Source of the DNA: Poriferisphaera corsica
Lineage (GTDB): Bacteria > Planctomycetota > Phycisphaerae > Phycisphaerales > Phycisphaeraceae
Direction: 5' to 3'
DNA: 64,000 nucleotides
NCBI RefSeq assembly: GCF_007747445.1
Contig: NZ_CP036425.1
Location: 2,402,175 to 2,466,174 of the forward strand
Shown in pieces: positions 9,221 to 19,116 of this stretch. The translations under genes were made by a program, and so were the position numbers. Each line of letters begins with the position of its first letter. Position 1 is the first letter of the stretch. Under the pieces are notes generated by a model that saw only the letters and a program-made list of their open reading frames with translations, was not told where the DNA came from and made no database searches.

Positions 9221-9544
9221 ATGTATCACGTACCTGAAAGACGGAAAGATTTACGAATTCGCATTGCGAGGTCGGTGAAGATTTACAATCACCTGACAGG
9301 GAAGTATCTGGCTGGAAAAACGCTGGATGTTTCTGCTGGAGGAGCGATGATTGTGTTTGGTCAGCATGCGAAGCTGCATCCAGGCCAGAGGATACAGGTG
9401 GGTATCGCCCGAGATGCGAGACAAGCATTGCTTGCAGCGGAGGACATGTTGGATGCAACCGTTATAAGAAGCTTGTCGCAGTCTTTAGGTGTGAGGGTTG
9501 CAATAGAATTTGATGAAAGACGTTCTATGAGTAAGGCTGCGTGA
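9221..9544 (+). CDS. PilZ-domain protein
   Basis: 107 residues from the ATG at 9221, which has AGGGG nine bases upstream. An in-frame GTG at 9182 would add 13 residues and is less likely. The protein is a single PilZ domain: the RRKDLR motif near the N-terminus and DVSAGGAMI about 30 residues later match the RxxxR and DxSxxG c-di-GMP-binding motifs. It would bind the second messenger in the cytoplasm. It lies directly upstream of the Tad pilus locus in the same direction, which suggests, without proving, control of pilus function by c-di-GMP. Confidence 0.82.
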   Translation: MYHVPERRKDLRIRIARSVKIYNHLTGKYLAGKTLDVSAGGAMIVFGQHAKLHPGQRIQVGIARDARQALLAAEDMLDATVIRSLSQSLGVRVAIEFDERRSMSKAA

Positions 9545-9715
9545 TATTGAAGCAAAACGAAGTGAATATGCATTAGATCAGATTTTCCTTGATTTATAAT
9601 GGTATAGCGCTTATTTTGCTTTTAACGCAACGCTGCAAAAATCGCACTAAATGCGAATCCAACCTTAACGTCCTGCTGGACGAACCAAACGCATCAACCT
9701 AGGAAGAGGGCACGA

Positions 9716-10873
9716 TTGCAAAGATCGTGCGGCGAGACTGCAGCCATGATAAGTCAGAAAATTTTCGAGACGACGATCCGTCATTACCTCGCACCCATCA
9801 TTGAATATCTCGATGATCCGGGTGTTGCTGAGGTTATGGTCAATCGATTTGATGAGATTTACATTGAGAAGAACGGTGAGCTAATCAAGACACCGGCGCG
9901 GTTTGTAGATCTTGAGCATTACGAGGCGGCAACGAATAATATCCTTCAATTTACGAGACAATCGCTAAACAGTGACAAAACGTTGATGGATGCGAGGTTG
10001 CCGGATGGCTCTCGTGTGCATGTGGCTAAATCGCCATGCGCGAGACGCGGAACTGTGATGACGATTCGAAAATTCAGTAAGGAAATGCTGGATATCGATT
10101 GGTTAGTAGAACTAGGTACGTTAACGCCCGAAGCGAAGGATTTTATTCGCCTTGCAGTCGAAGGCGAGATGAACCTTCTGGTGACAGGCGGCACGTCATC
10201 AGGCAAAACATCTTTACTGAACGCGCTCTCTGTATTTATCCCATCGGAACAGCGGATTGTTGTGATTGAAGATTCTGCTGAGTTACAATTACAAAAAGAA
10301 CACATTGTTTCGATGGAAACCAAAGCGCCGGATCGCTTCGGTCATGGGGGTGTGTCTATTCGTGATCTATTCCGTTCATCGCTTAGACTTCGACCTGACC
10401 GGATCATTATTGGCGAGGTGCGGGGCGGGGAAGCACTGGACATGATTCAGGCGATGACATCGGGCCATGGCGGATCGATGGGGACATTGCATGCCAACAA
10501 TCCAATGGATGCGATGAACCGCCTTGAAACAATGGCGATGATGGCGAAAGTGGATTTGCCGTTGGTTGCGCTGCGAGGTCAAGTCGCATCGGCGATTGAT
10601 TTGGTGATCCAGATGTCTCGGCAAGAGGGCGGGAAACGAATGGTTACACAGATCTCGGAAATTGGCTCATTGGGTGAGAATGGTAGACACGTTTTACGGG
10701 ATATTTATAGGCTCGAATCGTCTAAAAGCGATGATCCTCAAAATAATTCACACAAACTGGCATGGACAGGTGAAAGACCTGAGCTAGCAGACCGTCTTAA
10801 TTATAAGCAGTTGGATCAGTGCGGCGATGCACTACGCAAGGTGTTTGGGCTGGCTGCTGCGGAAACCACTTGA
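9716..10873 (+). CDS. TadA/CpaF-family secretion ATPase
   Basis: 385 residues, the motor ATPase of Tad (type IVc) pilus assembly. Visible are the N2 domain (DDPGVAEVMVNRFDEIYIE), Walker A GGTSSGKT (158-165), an acidic ASP-box (VVIEDSAELQL), Walker B-like RPDRIIIGEVRGGEALDM and the His box GHGGSMGTLHANN. It powers pilin polymerisation from the cytoplasmic face. The TTG at 9716 has an excellent Shine-Dalgarno (AGGAAGAGGG at 9701-9710); the ATG at 9746 lacks one, so I take TTG. It is the first gene of the Tad run and one of two TadA homologues here; this one has no FHA domain. Confidence 0.93.
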   Translation: MQRSCGETAAMISQKIFETTIRHYLAPIIEYLDDPGVAEVMVNRFDEIYIEKNGELIKTPARFVDLEHYEAATNNILQFTRQSLNSDKTLMDARLPDGSRVHVAKSPCARRGTVMTIRKFSKEMLDIDWLVELGTLTPEAKDFIRLAVEGEMNLLVTGGTSSGKTSLLNALSVFIPSEQRIVVIEDSAELQLQKEHIVSMETKAPDRFGHGGVSIRDLFRSSLRLRPDRIIIGEVRGGEALDMIQAMTSGHGGSMGTLHANNPMDAMNRLETMAMMAKVDLPLVALRGQVASAIDLVIQMSRQEGGKRMVTQISEIGSLGENGRHVLRDIYRLESSKSDDPQNNSHKLAWTGERPELADRLNYKQLDQCGDALRKVFGLAAAETT

Positions 10874-10884
10874 ATGGAGCTCGC

Positions 10885-11097
10885 ATGATTTTGATGCTGG
10901 CACATTATCACGTACGAAAGCTTAAAGTGTCGCTCAGACGTTTTAAGCGTAATCAACGTGGTGCGACAGCACTGGAGTATTTGCTTGTCATTGGTGCGAT
11001 CGTGTTGCCAAGCTATGTGATTATTCAGATGATGCTTGACCTATTAGTTACGCATTACCAGATTACGGTAGACCTGAATGGCATGCCGTTTCCTTAA
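10885..11097 (+). CDS. flp: Flp-type prepilin 1
   Basis: 70 residues from the ATG at 10885, with GGAG eight bases upstream; longer in-frame starts overlap the ATPase gene. A basic leader (FKRNQRG) is followed by ATALEYLLVIGAIVLP. The prepilin peptidase should cut after the Gly, leaving Glu at +5 and Tyr at +6, the Flp signature. After cleavage the mature pilin is about 45 residues with one hydrophobic helix, typical of Flp/Fap pilins that polymerise into Tad fibres. It starts 12 bases after the ATPase stop. Confidence 0.88.
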   Translation: MILMLAHYHVRKLKVSLRRFKRNQRGATALEYLLVIGAIVLPSYVIIQMMLDLLVTHYQITVDLNGMPFP

Positions 11098-11169
11098 TGA
11101 ATGTTGATATGTGTTCGGCGGGCAAGCGTTTTGGATTTTGTTAAGAATATTGTGAATGGAAGGATGAAC

Positions 11170-11391
11170 ATGCTAACGACACTAAAGAAGAGATGCGAGA
11201 GCGGTAAGAATGCCTTGTTAAGATTGCATCGATCTGAACAGGGCGCAGAAGGTATTGAGAAGTTGTTAATTATTGGTGCGATTGTTTTGCCGCTCTTGAT
11301 CGTACTTGTAATCTTCCGAAAAGAAATTTCAACCTGGGTACGTGAGAAATGGGATAACGTGCAGAGCGAATCTGAGGCAAGTGATTTTTAG
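11170..11391 (+). CDS. Flp-type prepilin 2 (variant)
   Basis: 73 residues. The ATG at 11170 has GGAAGG seven bases upstream; the ATG at 11164 abuts that site and longer starts are unlikely. Leader LHRSEQG, then AEGIEKLLIIGAIVLPLLIVLVIF: Glu at +5 is kept but the Tyr of the Flp motif is Lys. The C-terminal part is long and charged (REKWDNVQSESEASDF), unlike prepilin 1. It may be a minor pilin or pseudopilin of the same pilus. Confidence 0.82.
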   Translation: MLTTLKKRCESGKNALLRLHRSEQGAEGIEKLLIIGAIVLPLLIVLVIFRKEISTWVREKWDNVQSESEASDF

Positions 11392-11437
11392 TTGAATGAT
11401 TAGCCTTGCTTATTAACTCGAGAGGTTGAGACGCCAA

Positions 11438-11995
11438 ATGCCATACGTTTCTGCAATTGCTTTTATTGCATTAATCACTCTGGTTGTAATCTCTGCGATT
11501 ACAGACATCAGAGAAGGTCTGGTTTACAACCGCGTCACATACTCTGCAATTGTCTTAGGGTTTATGTTCTGGGCCATCGCAGGTTGGATGGATTATGGCA
11601 CGGGTCTTAAAGCTGCAACGCTTGGTTTTTCAGCGGGTTTGTTGCCTTATGCACTGATGTTCTTCTTGGGTGGATTAGGCGGAGGTGATGTCAAGCTTAT
11701 GGCTGCAGTTGGAACAATCAGTGCGTCGTGGCAATGTGTTCTGTCAACCACCGTGTATGCTCTAATCATCGCGATGCTCTTCTGCATATTCGTGATGTTT
11801 CGCAAGAAAATCATATGGCAAACTCTCTCGAAAATTCTTGTTGCATTTCTGTCAGTTCGGGCAGGTACAAAACATAGATTCGAAAATGCGGGCGCTCAAA
11901 TTCCATTTGCCGCTGCAGTGGCTGTGGGGGCAACATTAGCTGGGGCGGAACAACTATTGGGACTGACTACGCCGTGGTCGTGGCTAAACCCGTAA
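11438..11995 (+). CDS. Prepilin peptidase, CpaA/TadV type
   Basis: 185 residues from the ATG at 11438; an in-frame TTG at 11426 would add four. This A24A aspartic peptidase has about five membrane helices and lacks the N-terminal methylase half. The catalytic aspartates are in ITDIREG (about residue 23) and GGLGGGDVKLM (about 84), the GxGD signature. It should cleave the leaders of the two Flp prepilins encoded immediately upstream. A second, PilD-type peptidase is encoded at 39887-41131, so the genome has dedicated enzymes for the two pilin classes. Confidence 0.9.
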   Translation: MPYVSAIAFIALITLVVISAITDIREGLVYNRVTYSAIVLGFMFWAIAGWMDYGTGLKAATLGFSAGLLPYALMFFLGGLGGGDVKLMAAVGTISASWQCVLSTTVYALIIAMLFCIFVMFRKKIIWQTLSKILVAFLSVRAGTKHRFENAGAQIPFAAAVAVGATLAGAEQLLGLTTPWSWLNP

Positions 11996-12055
11996 ATATC
12001 CATGAATACTTTGTGGTGATGCTAATCGTCAGAACCATGAAGGAAAGATTGAAGC

Positions 12056-14587
12056 ATGAACTCACCTGATTTCAAAAAACCACAATTATCTCCACTCAAT
12101 CCCGGCGATCGAGTCGGTGCTTACACTATTATCGAACAGATCGGTTCGGGTGGTAGTTCGATTGTATTTAAAGCACAAGATACGCTTTTAAAAAATATCG
12201 TCGCTGTCAAGCATATCATGCTCGACCCAGCTTCGGATGATGAACATTTGCGCCATCGCGTTCAGCAGGAAATTAGTATCCATAAGCAGGTCACGAGTGA
12301 TCTTCCCAATTTTTTAGTAAAAATGATCGACTTCATTGACGACCCGAGAGGAATTTTCATCGTCATGGAGTACATTGATGGCCCTTCGCTTGAGCAAATG
12401 CTGACAATGTCAACTATGCCAATGCCTCTACGACAAGCACTGGGGATCATAGCGGGTACAGCGGTCGCATTGAATCACATCCATTCGAAAGGGATCATCC
12501 ATCGTGATCTTAAGCCTGCAAATATTATGTTACCGCGGACAGGTGGTCTGAAGCTAACCGATTTTGGCCTTGCAACCGTAATCGCTGAGCAAGAAACCAT
12601 GTCACTAGGCTCTGCTCGGTACATGGCTCCCGAGATGCTTAGTGGTCAAAACTTGGACGTCCGCTCTGATATTTATTCTTTAGGTTTGATTGCATATGAA
12701 TCAATCATCGGGCGATCTAATTTTGAAATCGCCTTCAGGCCAATATTGCGCGACAATCGAAATCAAGCGCTTCGCTGGATGAAATGGCATACGAACAATC
12801 GTGCACAAATACCCGCTATCAACCAATTCATGCCTGATATGGATCCAAAAATTGGTGAATTTATCAATCGATTGCTCGCGAAGGAACCGGACAAAAGGAT
12901 ACCGACGACGGTAGATCTGCTCAATGCGATACGTATGCATTTCTTGGAGCTGAATATTCCAGACAGCATGTTCGATCAAAACAATACGATCGGACATGAC
13001 ACACCTGTTTCTACTGCACATGATACTGCCCCTCTACCCCAAGTAGGCAAACGCTATAAAATCCTTGCCTCAATACTTGGCATCGTCGCTCTATCCGGTA
13101 TAGCGACAGGAATCATACTGTACAACAAACAAAGTTACGCATTTAAGAAAAAAATTTCCACATCAACAGAATTAATTGAATCTGCACAACAACACTATAA
13201 TTCAGGTAATTTTGATAGCGCACTAAACTTCTACCGAACTGTCTCAAATGATTGGGGCGTTGATTCTAAACTGGGACGTAAGGCAAAATCGGGTATCAAC
13301 CTATCAAAGGGCCAAATAGCATTACGTGAGAAAAATTTCAATGATGCGATTGTTGCTTTTAAACAGGCACTTGTGCTTGAAGGTTTGGATAAACGTCAAA
13401 TCAATCAACTGATAGAAGAAGCAAAGAAACGACGTGATTTTTACGATGCGGTGAATCGCATTGAGCGAGATATTACTGAACTTCGCTTGCCTCAGGCCCA
13501 GGCAACACTCGAACAATGGCGTGATCTTTCTCTAACGACTGAAGAAACGGATCTCATCAAAGAACTTGAGATCAGACTTGGTGATCAAAGATTACAAATC
13601 GAAGTGACAGCCATTATTAAAGAAGCCGAAAAATTAGTGGCTATTGGCAGACGAGATCAGGCTATTCGTGAATTAGAAATTGCTAAATCTCGTATTTCCA
13701 GCTCCCAATTACGCCAGCAATATGAAAATCTTTTGGCGAATGCTTCCTACGATTTAGCGATCATTGAGGCGCAACGAGCAGAAGCTGACAATCAATATGG
13801 TAAAGCCGTTGAGTCATATATGGGGGCGTACAACATCAAAAAATCTGATGATCTTCGAGACAAGATCAATCAACTACAAAGTCGATCTGAGCTTGAAAAA
13901 GGCTTGCTCTTAATGCAAGAGGGCGATTACAAGCGAGCTAAAACTGCACTACTCAGTTCGCTAGGTTATAAGAAAAATGCTGCTGCGAATGAAGCACTTA
14001 AGCGTATTGATGCTGAGGATCAGTACCAGCTCTTTATGCAAGCAGGCCAAAAAGCAATGAATGAAGTGGATTTTGAAGTAGCGATGAATCACTTCAAGCA
14101 AGCTGTTGATCTAAGACCAACAGAAGCCGCGAATGAACAATATACAGAAGCATCGATTTTCTATTGGGCTGATCTATGTAAAGAGGCCTTACGGAATCGT
14201 GATCTTGATAAAGCTCAATCAATCATTGCAAAAACTGAGGCAATTGATTCGCTTCATGAACAAATTGATCCACTTCGCGAACAATTCAGCATTACGAGCG
14301 AATATCTGAAATTTCTCAATACAGGTGACAAGCAACGACAAAACTCAAGATTCTCTGAAGCCAAAATAAACTACCGCAAAGCGGCAAAGATTATGAAAAC
14401 GGTCGAAATCGATACTAGGCTTCAAGATATTGAATTCGAGCATCTTCTTGCAAAGGCTCGAGCTTTGATCTTAATCGGCGACCGTAAGAATAGCCTTGCT
14501 GTTCTGCAAACCGCAAGTGAGATCCAAACTACACCAGAACTACACGAACTCATGAGACAGGTTCTGATCGAAGATGAAAAGCAATAA
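12056..14587 (+). CDS. Membrane Ser/Thr protein kinase with TPR-like outer domain
   Basis: 843 residues. Residues 20-290 are a complete Hanks-type kinase: Gly loop GSGGSSIVFKA (30-40), catalytic Lys 52 in AVKHI, HRDLKPAN (149-156), DFG (169-171) and APE (191-193). One membrane helix follows at about 335-356. The remaining 485 residues are helical repeats resembling TPRs (for example YNSGNFDSALNFYRTV, EKNFNDAIVAFKQAL, EVDFEVAMNHFKQAVDL) and should lie outside the cytoplasmic membrane. It sits inside the Tad locus between the prepilin peptidase and cpaB, with 60 and 20 bp gaps. Phosphorylation of Tad components is an inference from this position and from the FHA domains nearby. Confidence 0.9.
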   Translation: MNSPDFKKPQLSPLNPGDRVGAYTIIEQIGSGGSSIVFKAQDTLLKNIVAVKHIMLDPASDDEHLRHRVQQEISIHKQVTSDLPNFLVKMIDFIDDPRGIFIVMEYIDGPSLEQMLTMSTMPMPLRQALGIIAGTAVALNHIHSKGIIHRDLKPANIMLPRTGGLKLTDFGLATVIAEQETMSLGSARYMAPEMLSGQNLDVRSDIYSLGLIAYESIIGRSNFEIAFRPILRDNRNQALRWMKWHTNNRAQIPAINQFMPDMDPKIGEFINRLLAKEPDKRIPTTVDLLNAIRMHFLELNIPDSMFDQNNTIGHDTPVSTAHDTAPLPQVGKRYKILASILGIVALSGIATGIILYNKQSYAFKKKISTSTELIESAQQHYNSGNFDSALNFYRTVSNDWGVDSKLGRKAKSGINLSKGQIALREKNFNDAIVAFKQALVLEGLDKRQINQLIEEAKKRRDFYDAVNRIERDITELRLPQAQATLEQWRDLSLTTEETDLIKELEIRLGDQRLQIEVTAIIKEAEKLVAIGRRDQAIRELEIAKSRISSSQLRQQYENLLANASYDLAIIEAQRAEADNQYGKAVESYMGAYNIKKSDDLRDKINQLQSRSELEKGLLLMQEGDYKRAKTALLSSLGYKKNAAANEALKRIDAEDQYQLFMQAGQKAMNEVDFEVAMNHFKQAVDLRPTEAANEQYTEASIFYWADLCKEALRNRDLDKAQSIIAKTEAIDSLHEQIDPLREQFSITSEYLKFLNTGDKQRQNSRFSEAKINYRKAAKIMKTVEIDTRLQDIEFEHLLAKARALILIGDRKNSLAVLQTASEIQTTPELHELMRQVLIEDEKQ

Positions 14588-14607
14588 TCTGTGAACAGGC
14601 AAATAAT

Positions 14608-15450
14608 ATGAATTTCACACAAAACCAATCCGCAACAGCCAATGCACCGACACCGGTTATTCAACCGAAAAAACCACAGCAAGGCAGTACCAAGCTTGTC
14701 ATCATAGCGATCATCATCGCATTATGTGTAACAGTATTGAATTTCCTTTACATACAATCTCAGCTTAGTAAATCTGAGAAAAATTCAGTCGTCTTTTATC
14801 GCTATAAACACAATATCAAAGCCGGTAAAATCATTCGTGAGAATGATATCGAAATATGCAAATTATCCGATACCTATCGTAATTCGCTGCCTGAAGCATA
14901 TATTGATGAATTCAATAAAACCGATTCATTGGATGTTATAACGAACAAGCCGCTCATGCGAGATGTGTATGAGAACCGTATTGTTTTCTTTGCTGACTTT
15001 ACTGAATCTTCTTATGACCGTATTGATAAGAAAATTTCAATGGGTAAACGCCTGATCGCATTACCTGTTAATTACAAAACACTGCCGGGGATTCTTCGTC
15101 CAGGAATGTTTGTTGATATTGAAGCGCCATTCATGCAACCCCGCTCTATGATGACCAAAGTGATGCCAGTTATGGAGCGCGTCAAAGTCATTGCTGTTGG
15201 CAAACAAAGCTTGTCTGATGAAATGGTCGCTAGCAGCCGTAATGCCAGAATTGGGAACTATTCCACCATTAGCATTGAGGTTACTCCGGAACAAGCAACG
15301 CAGCTCTCAAGCATCGCAAAAATCACAGCAGGTGATTTTGAAATTCATCTCCGATACCCCTCGGATAATGAACGCCCTAAATTGCTTGACATAGGCATCA
15401 ATCCTGATGTCATGGAACTCATCGGGCGTACAACTAACGGGCAACGATAA
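14608..15450 (+). CDS. cpaB: CpaB/RcpC-like Tad pilus assembly protein
   Basis: 280 residues. The N-terminal cytoplasmic tail is followed by a membrane helix at about 29-49. A SAF-type domain follows (YKHNIKAGKIIRENDIEI, about 66-83, and the SMGKRLIALPVNYKTLPGIL region, about 145-164). A CpaB-specific second half carries RPGMFVDIEAPF and VIAVGKQ. These proteins sit in the periplasm and are thought to work with the secretin in Tad pili. The order kinase-cpaB-tadA-tadB-tadC is tight (about 20 bp gaps). No cpaC/rcpA secretin follows, which is unusual because the two genes are normally adjacent. Confidence 0.85.
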   Translation: MNFTQNQSATANAPTPVIQPKKPQQGSTKLVIIAIIIALCVTVLNFLYIQSQLSKSEKNSVVFYRYKHNIKAGKIIRENDIEICKLSDTYRNSLPEAYIDEFNKTDSLDVITNKPLMRDVYENRIVFFADFTESSYDRIDKKISMGKRLIALPVNYKTLPGILRPGMFVDIEAPFMQPRSMMTKVMPVMERVKVIAVGKQSLSDEMVASSRNARIGNYSTISIEVTPEQATQLSSIAKITAGDFEIHLRYPSDNERPKLLDIGINPDVMELIGRTTNGQR

Positions 15451-15472
15451 CCTCGTAACGTGAGATTCACCT

Positions 15473-17332
15473 ATGATTTTCTGGGTTTACGACCACAGCA
15501 CCAATACACGTAACAAGGTCGAAGTGAATAGCACGATCATCAATATTGGTCGTGATGCATCGTGTCAACTTCATCTTAAGAGTGCGTTTGTCGCAAAGAA
15601 ACATGCTCGCATCATCATGCGTGGCAACCAAATGTTTCTTGAATCTACCTCTCTTGCTGGTACACGAATTGCCAACCAGGAAATTGAGAAAGGCGAGCCC
15701 AAACTCTTTGATTTCGGCGATGAAATACAGATTGGACAATTCTCACTGACTGCTGCTGCGAAGGAACAGGTCAGCGAACAAGACCGTAGCACAAAGCGAA
15801 ATCAACAAGATTTAATGGCTTTCGAGCAGAAAATACACTCTAGGCTGCTCGATCTAATGAATCTGCGTGTAACGGGCCATCTCAACAAGCAGGACGCAAA
15901 CTTTGTCACACAAGTTCAACAGCACTTAAATGAAATCCTCAATCAAAATATTGAGCAACTCAGCGAAGATGTCATATGCTATGCCTGCAGTTTAGAAATA
16001 TACAGACTCGTTTCATCCGAAGTTGTCAGGCAATGTCGCGGCCACATCCGTACAGAATATCAAGCCGCCGATGACGCCATGCTCGATCCATTAAAAGAGC
16101 AAGACATCGTTAACATTGTCAATTCAATTGTCGATTTAATGCCATTACTATTCGATCCGACGACGATCAACGAAGACCTTGCTGTCGCCGATGAGTCGTT
16201 TGAAGAACTATTTACACAACACTATGCATCTATTAGTTTACCGCTACGTCGATACATCGTTTATCGAAGCTTATCAAAGGATATTCTTGACATTCTGTTT
16301 GGCCTTGGGCCATTACAAGATTTATTAGAAATGCCATCGGTCAGTGAAATCATGGTTGTTGGCAAAGACAATATTTATATTGAAAAAAACGGTATTATTC
16401 AGAATACTTCCCGTAATTTCTTTTCAAACGAGATTTTACTTTCGATCATCGAACGCATATTGGCACCTGTAGGCCGCCGCGTCGATACATCCGTGCCGCT
16501 TGTTGATGCGCGACTTTCTGATGGTTCCCGTGTAAATGTTGTCATCAGCCCTCTTTCATTGACCGGCCCGTGTTTGACCATACGTAAATTCGGTTGGGTG
16601 CCTTTTACGATGGACGACTTGATTGACCGTGGCTCAATCAGTGAGCAATGCGCACGCTTCCTACAAGGTTGCATCATCGGTAAAAAGAATATCATTATCT
16701 CTGGTGGAACTGCATCAGGTAAAACAACACTCCTTAATGTCCTTTCCGCCTATGCCCGACAAGAAGAGCGAATCATAACTATTGAAGAATCTGCGGAATT
16801 AAGCCTCCCCCAGCCTCATGTCGTTCCATTAGAAGGACGCCCAGCAAATGTCGAAGGTAAAGGCGCATTCACTATTCGTGAGCTTGTTCGCAACGCTTTG
16901 CGAATGAGGCCTGATCGTATCATCGTTGGTGAAGTCCGTGGCTCTGAAGCACTAGACATGCTCCAAGCAATGAACACCGGCCACGATGGTTCTCTGTCTA
17001 CATTACATGCTAATTCACCATATGATGCAGCTAAACGCCTCGAAACACTTGTCCTCATGGGTGTTGATATGCCGATCCGTGCGATCCGAGAGCAAATCGT
17101 GTCAGCGGTCGATCTTATTGTTCAGATTTCACGCTTTCCAGATGGATCTCGCCGCATCGCAAATATTTCCGAACTCACAAGCATTGATCGTGATACAGGG
17201 AAAATCTTCCTCGAAGATATCTTCACTCTGAAGAATCCGAAACAACCTCGCCTTCGCCATACTGGCTACTTGCCTGCATTCTCAGATGAATTGATCGAAA
17301 AAGAAATCTTTGATGTAGGGGTCTTTCTATGA
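15473..17332 (+). CDS. FHA domain fused to TadA/CpaF ATPase
   Basis: 619 residues. The first 95 are an FHA beta-sandwich ([14 protein letters not shown], with Arg 27). A helical linker of about 150 residues and a full TadA/CpaF ATPase follow: Walker A GGTASGKT (411-418), [19 protein letters not shown] and [14 protein letters not shown]. The canonical FHA Ser (SxxH) reads AKKH (41-44) and the NGT loop reads AGT, so phosphothreonine binding may be lost or altered. It is likely the main assembly motor working with the TadB/TadC pair that follows; the stop overlaps the tadB start by four bases (ATGA), indicating translational coupling. Confidence 0.92.
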   Translation: MIFWVYDHSTNTRNKVEVNSTIINIGRDASCQLHLKSAFVAKKHARIIMRGNQMFLESTSLAGTRIANQEIEKGEPKLFDFGDEIQIGQFSLTAAAKEQVSEQDRSTKRNQQDLMAFEQKIHSRLLDLMNLRVTGHLNKQDANFVTQVQQHLNEILNQNIEQLSEDVICYACSLEIYRLVSSEVVRQCRGHIRTEYQAADDAMLDPLKEQDIVNIVNSIVDLMPLLFDPTTINEDLAVADESFEELFTQHYASISLPLRRYIVYRSLSKDILDILFGLGPLQDLLEMPSVSEIMVVGKDNIYIEKNGIIQNTSRNFFSNEILLSIIERILAPVGRRVDTSVPLVDARLSDGSRVNVVISPLSLTGPCLTIRKFGWVPFTMDDLIDRGSISEQCARFLQGCIIGKKNIIISGGTASGKTTLLNVLSAYARQEERIITIEESAELSLPQPHVVPLEGRPANVEGKGAFTIRELVRNALRMRPDRIIVGEVRGSEALDMLQAMNTGHDGSLSTLHANSPYDAAKRLETLVLMGVDMPIRAIREQIVSAVDLIVQISRFPDGSRRIANISELTSIDRDTGKIFLEDIFTLKNPKQPRLRHTGYLPAFSDELIEKEIFDVGVFL

Positions 17333-18189
17333 TCGATCTGTCCTCTGAACTCAACCTTAGCGTCATTCTCATATTGACCTTTGCATCGACTTATCTACTT
17401 ATCAGACATGGTCATTCTGTATGCAAACGTTATTGGCAACAACAAATCATCAAGTACGAAACCGTCCTTTGTAAGCAGCTACTACTTGATATCAAACCTC
17501 AACACGCGATGATTGCAACATCTGCAGCCATCACTTTCGCTTTTCTTTTTGGCACCTTGACCACAAGCAGCCCAATCCTCGGCACCATTCTCGCCGCGAT
17601 CACTTTTGCCATCCCACACTTTCTCATTAAACATCTAGAAGCAAAACGGCGTAAATTGCTCGACAGCCAACTCGTTGATGGCCTAACCACCCTCGCTTCT
17701 GGCGTCCGAGCTGGTCTCAACCTCATACAAGCAATCGAGCTCCTTGTCCTCAACCACACTGGACCAATCCAACAGGAATTCAATCATTTACTTCGTGAAT
17801 ATCGCATGGGTCTAGATCTGAACCAAGCGATGCGTAACACCGGCAATCGTGTTGGCTCACCGCTCTACCGACTTACCTTTACCGCCATTGAAATGCACCG
17901 TAAACGTGGTGGTGATTCTGGTAAAAGCTTAGATCGAATTGCCGAATCTATTCGCGAGATTCACCGCCTTGAAGGTAAGCTTGACGCCATCACAGCACAA
18001 GGCCGCTTTCAAGCAGTCATGATGGCTTGCATGCCGATCCTCTTTTCAATCCAACTCTACATCATGGATCCCGAAGGCTTCGAAATGTTGTTCATTCTCC
18101 CTACAGGGCGCATGATCCTCCTTGGCATCATTGCCATGCTCATTCTTGCATTCGTCTGGATTAGAAAAATACTAGCGATCGATATTTAA
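17329..18189 (+). CDS. tadB: TadB-like inner-membrane pilus platform protein
   Basis: 286 residues, type II secretion F-domain family. There are membrane segments near the N-terminus and around 60-95, a cytoplasmic T2SSF helix bundle (DGLTTLASGVRAGLNLIQAIELL and NRVGSPLYRLTFTAIEMHRKRGGD, about 115-195) and two C-terminal helices. TadB forms the inner-membrane platform that couples the ATPase to pilin insertion. Its start overlaps the FHA-ATPase stop and it is followed at 24 bp by tadC. Confidence 0.88.
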   Translation: MIDLSSELNLSVILILTFASTYLLIRHGHSVCKRYWQQQIIKYETVLCKQLLLDIKPQHAMIATSAAITFAFLFGTLTTSSPILGTILAAITFAIPHFLIKHLEAKRRKLLDSQLVDGLTTLASGVRAGLNLIQAIELLVLNHTGPIQQEFNHLLREYRMGLDLNQAMRNTGNRVGSPLYRLTFTAIEMHRKRGGDSGKSLDRIAESIREIHRLEGKLDAITAQGRFQAVMMACMPILFSIQLYIMDPEGFEMLFILPTGRMILLGIIAMLILAFVWIRKILAIDI

Positions 18190-18213
18190 TCTAACTCAAT
18201 ATTAGGCATTCAT

Positions 18214-19116
18214 ATGTATGATCTTGTCACACAATCCGTCATCAGCCTCATGGTTTTCAGCAGCATTTTTATGCTGATATATACCATTTTCAGATTCCCG
18301 GTCAGTGCAGCTCCACCCATCCATCGCCGTTTTGCCGGCGCCGTTGCAGAAGCCGAATCAACTATTTTTGATAACACGTTCCTCGCGCCCATCACTGGTT
18401 TTTTTCTCGCTATTGCAAACCAATTCGGCATCCAATCGATCCGTACACGCATTTGGCGTGATCTTAATGCATCTGGAAACCGATCTGGCTACAGCGTCGA
18501 AGAGTATCTTGCTATATGCCTCATGACTTGTTTTTTGCTCGGCATGGGCACCGTCTTCATCCAACTCATCGTCAGCAGTACAATTCTAATTTTATTAATC
18601 CCTCTCGTATTTTTCGCGGGCTTTTACATCCCGCTATGGACACTCAGGGATGCTGCCAAACACCGTCTGTATCGCATCGCCAAGCAGCTCCCCTACACAC
18701 TCGATCTGATATCCCTCACTATGTCATCAGGAGCTTCATTTACCGAAGCCATTGAAACACTCATTAAAGATAATCCTGATGAAGATCTCAATCAGGAACT
18801 GCAACTCGCCATCAATGAAATAAAGTTTGGCTCCACGCGAGCTAAATCTCTCACGAATCTCGCCAAGCGTATACCAATTGAATCCTTGCAATCAATTGTC
18901 GCCGCAACCAACCAAGCGGATAAGCTCGGCTCCCCTCTCGCTGCGATCTTACAAACACAAGCCGACATGCTTCGTGTACAGCGAAGTGTTAGAGCTGAAA
19001 AACTTGCAGCATCAGCATCACTTCGCATTCTAATCCCCTCAATGCTCATACTTATTGCTGTAGTGACACTTGTCTTTAGCCCGCTCCTAATCCGATTAAT
19101 TCAAGGCGATCTCTAA
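18214..19116 (+). CDS. tadC: TadC-like inner-membrane pilus platform protein
   Basis: 300 residues with the T2SSF architecture: an N-terminal membrane helix, a pair of helices at about 105-140, the cytoplasmic segment KQLPYTLDLISLTMSSGASF (about 155-175) followed by AIETLIKD, and a C-terminal helix LRILIPSMLILIAVVTLVF. It pairs with TadB as the second platform subunit. The stop codon TAA shares its last base with the ATG of the following FHA gene (TAATG at 19114), a sign of coupled translation. Confidence 0.88.
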   Translation: MYDLVTQSVISLMVFSSIFMLIYTIFRFPVSAAPPIHRRFAGAVAEAESTIFDNTFLAPITGFFLAIANQFGIQSIRTRIWRDLNASGNRSGYSVEEYLAICLMTCFLLGMGTVFIQLIVSSTILILLIPLVFFAGFYIPLWTLRDAAKHRLYRIAKQLPYTLDLISLTMSSGASFTEAIETLIKDNPDEDLNQELQLAINEIKFGSTRAKSLTNLAKRIPIESLQSIVAATNQADKLGSPLAAILQTQADMLRVQRSVRAEKLAASASLRILIPSMLILIAVVTLVFSPLLIRLIQGDL

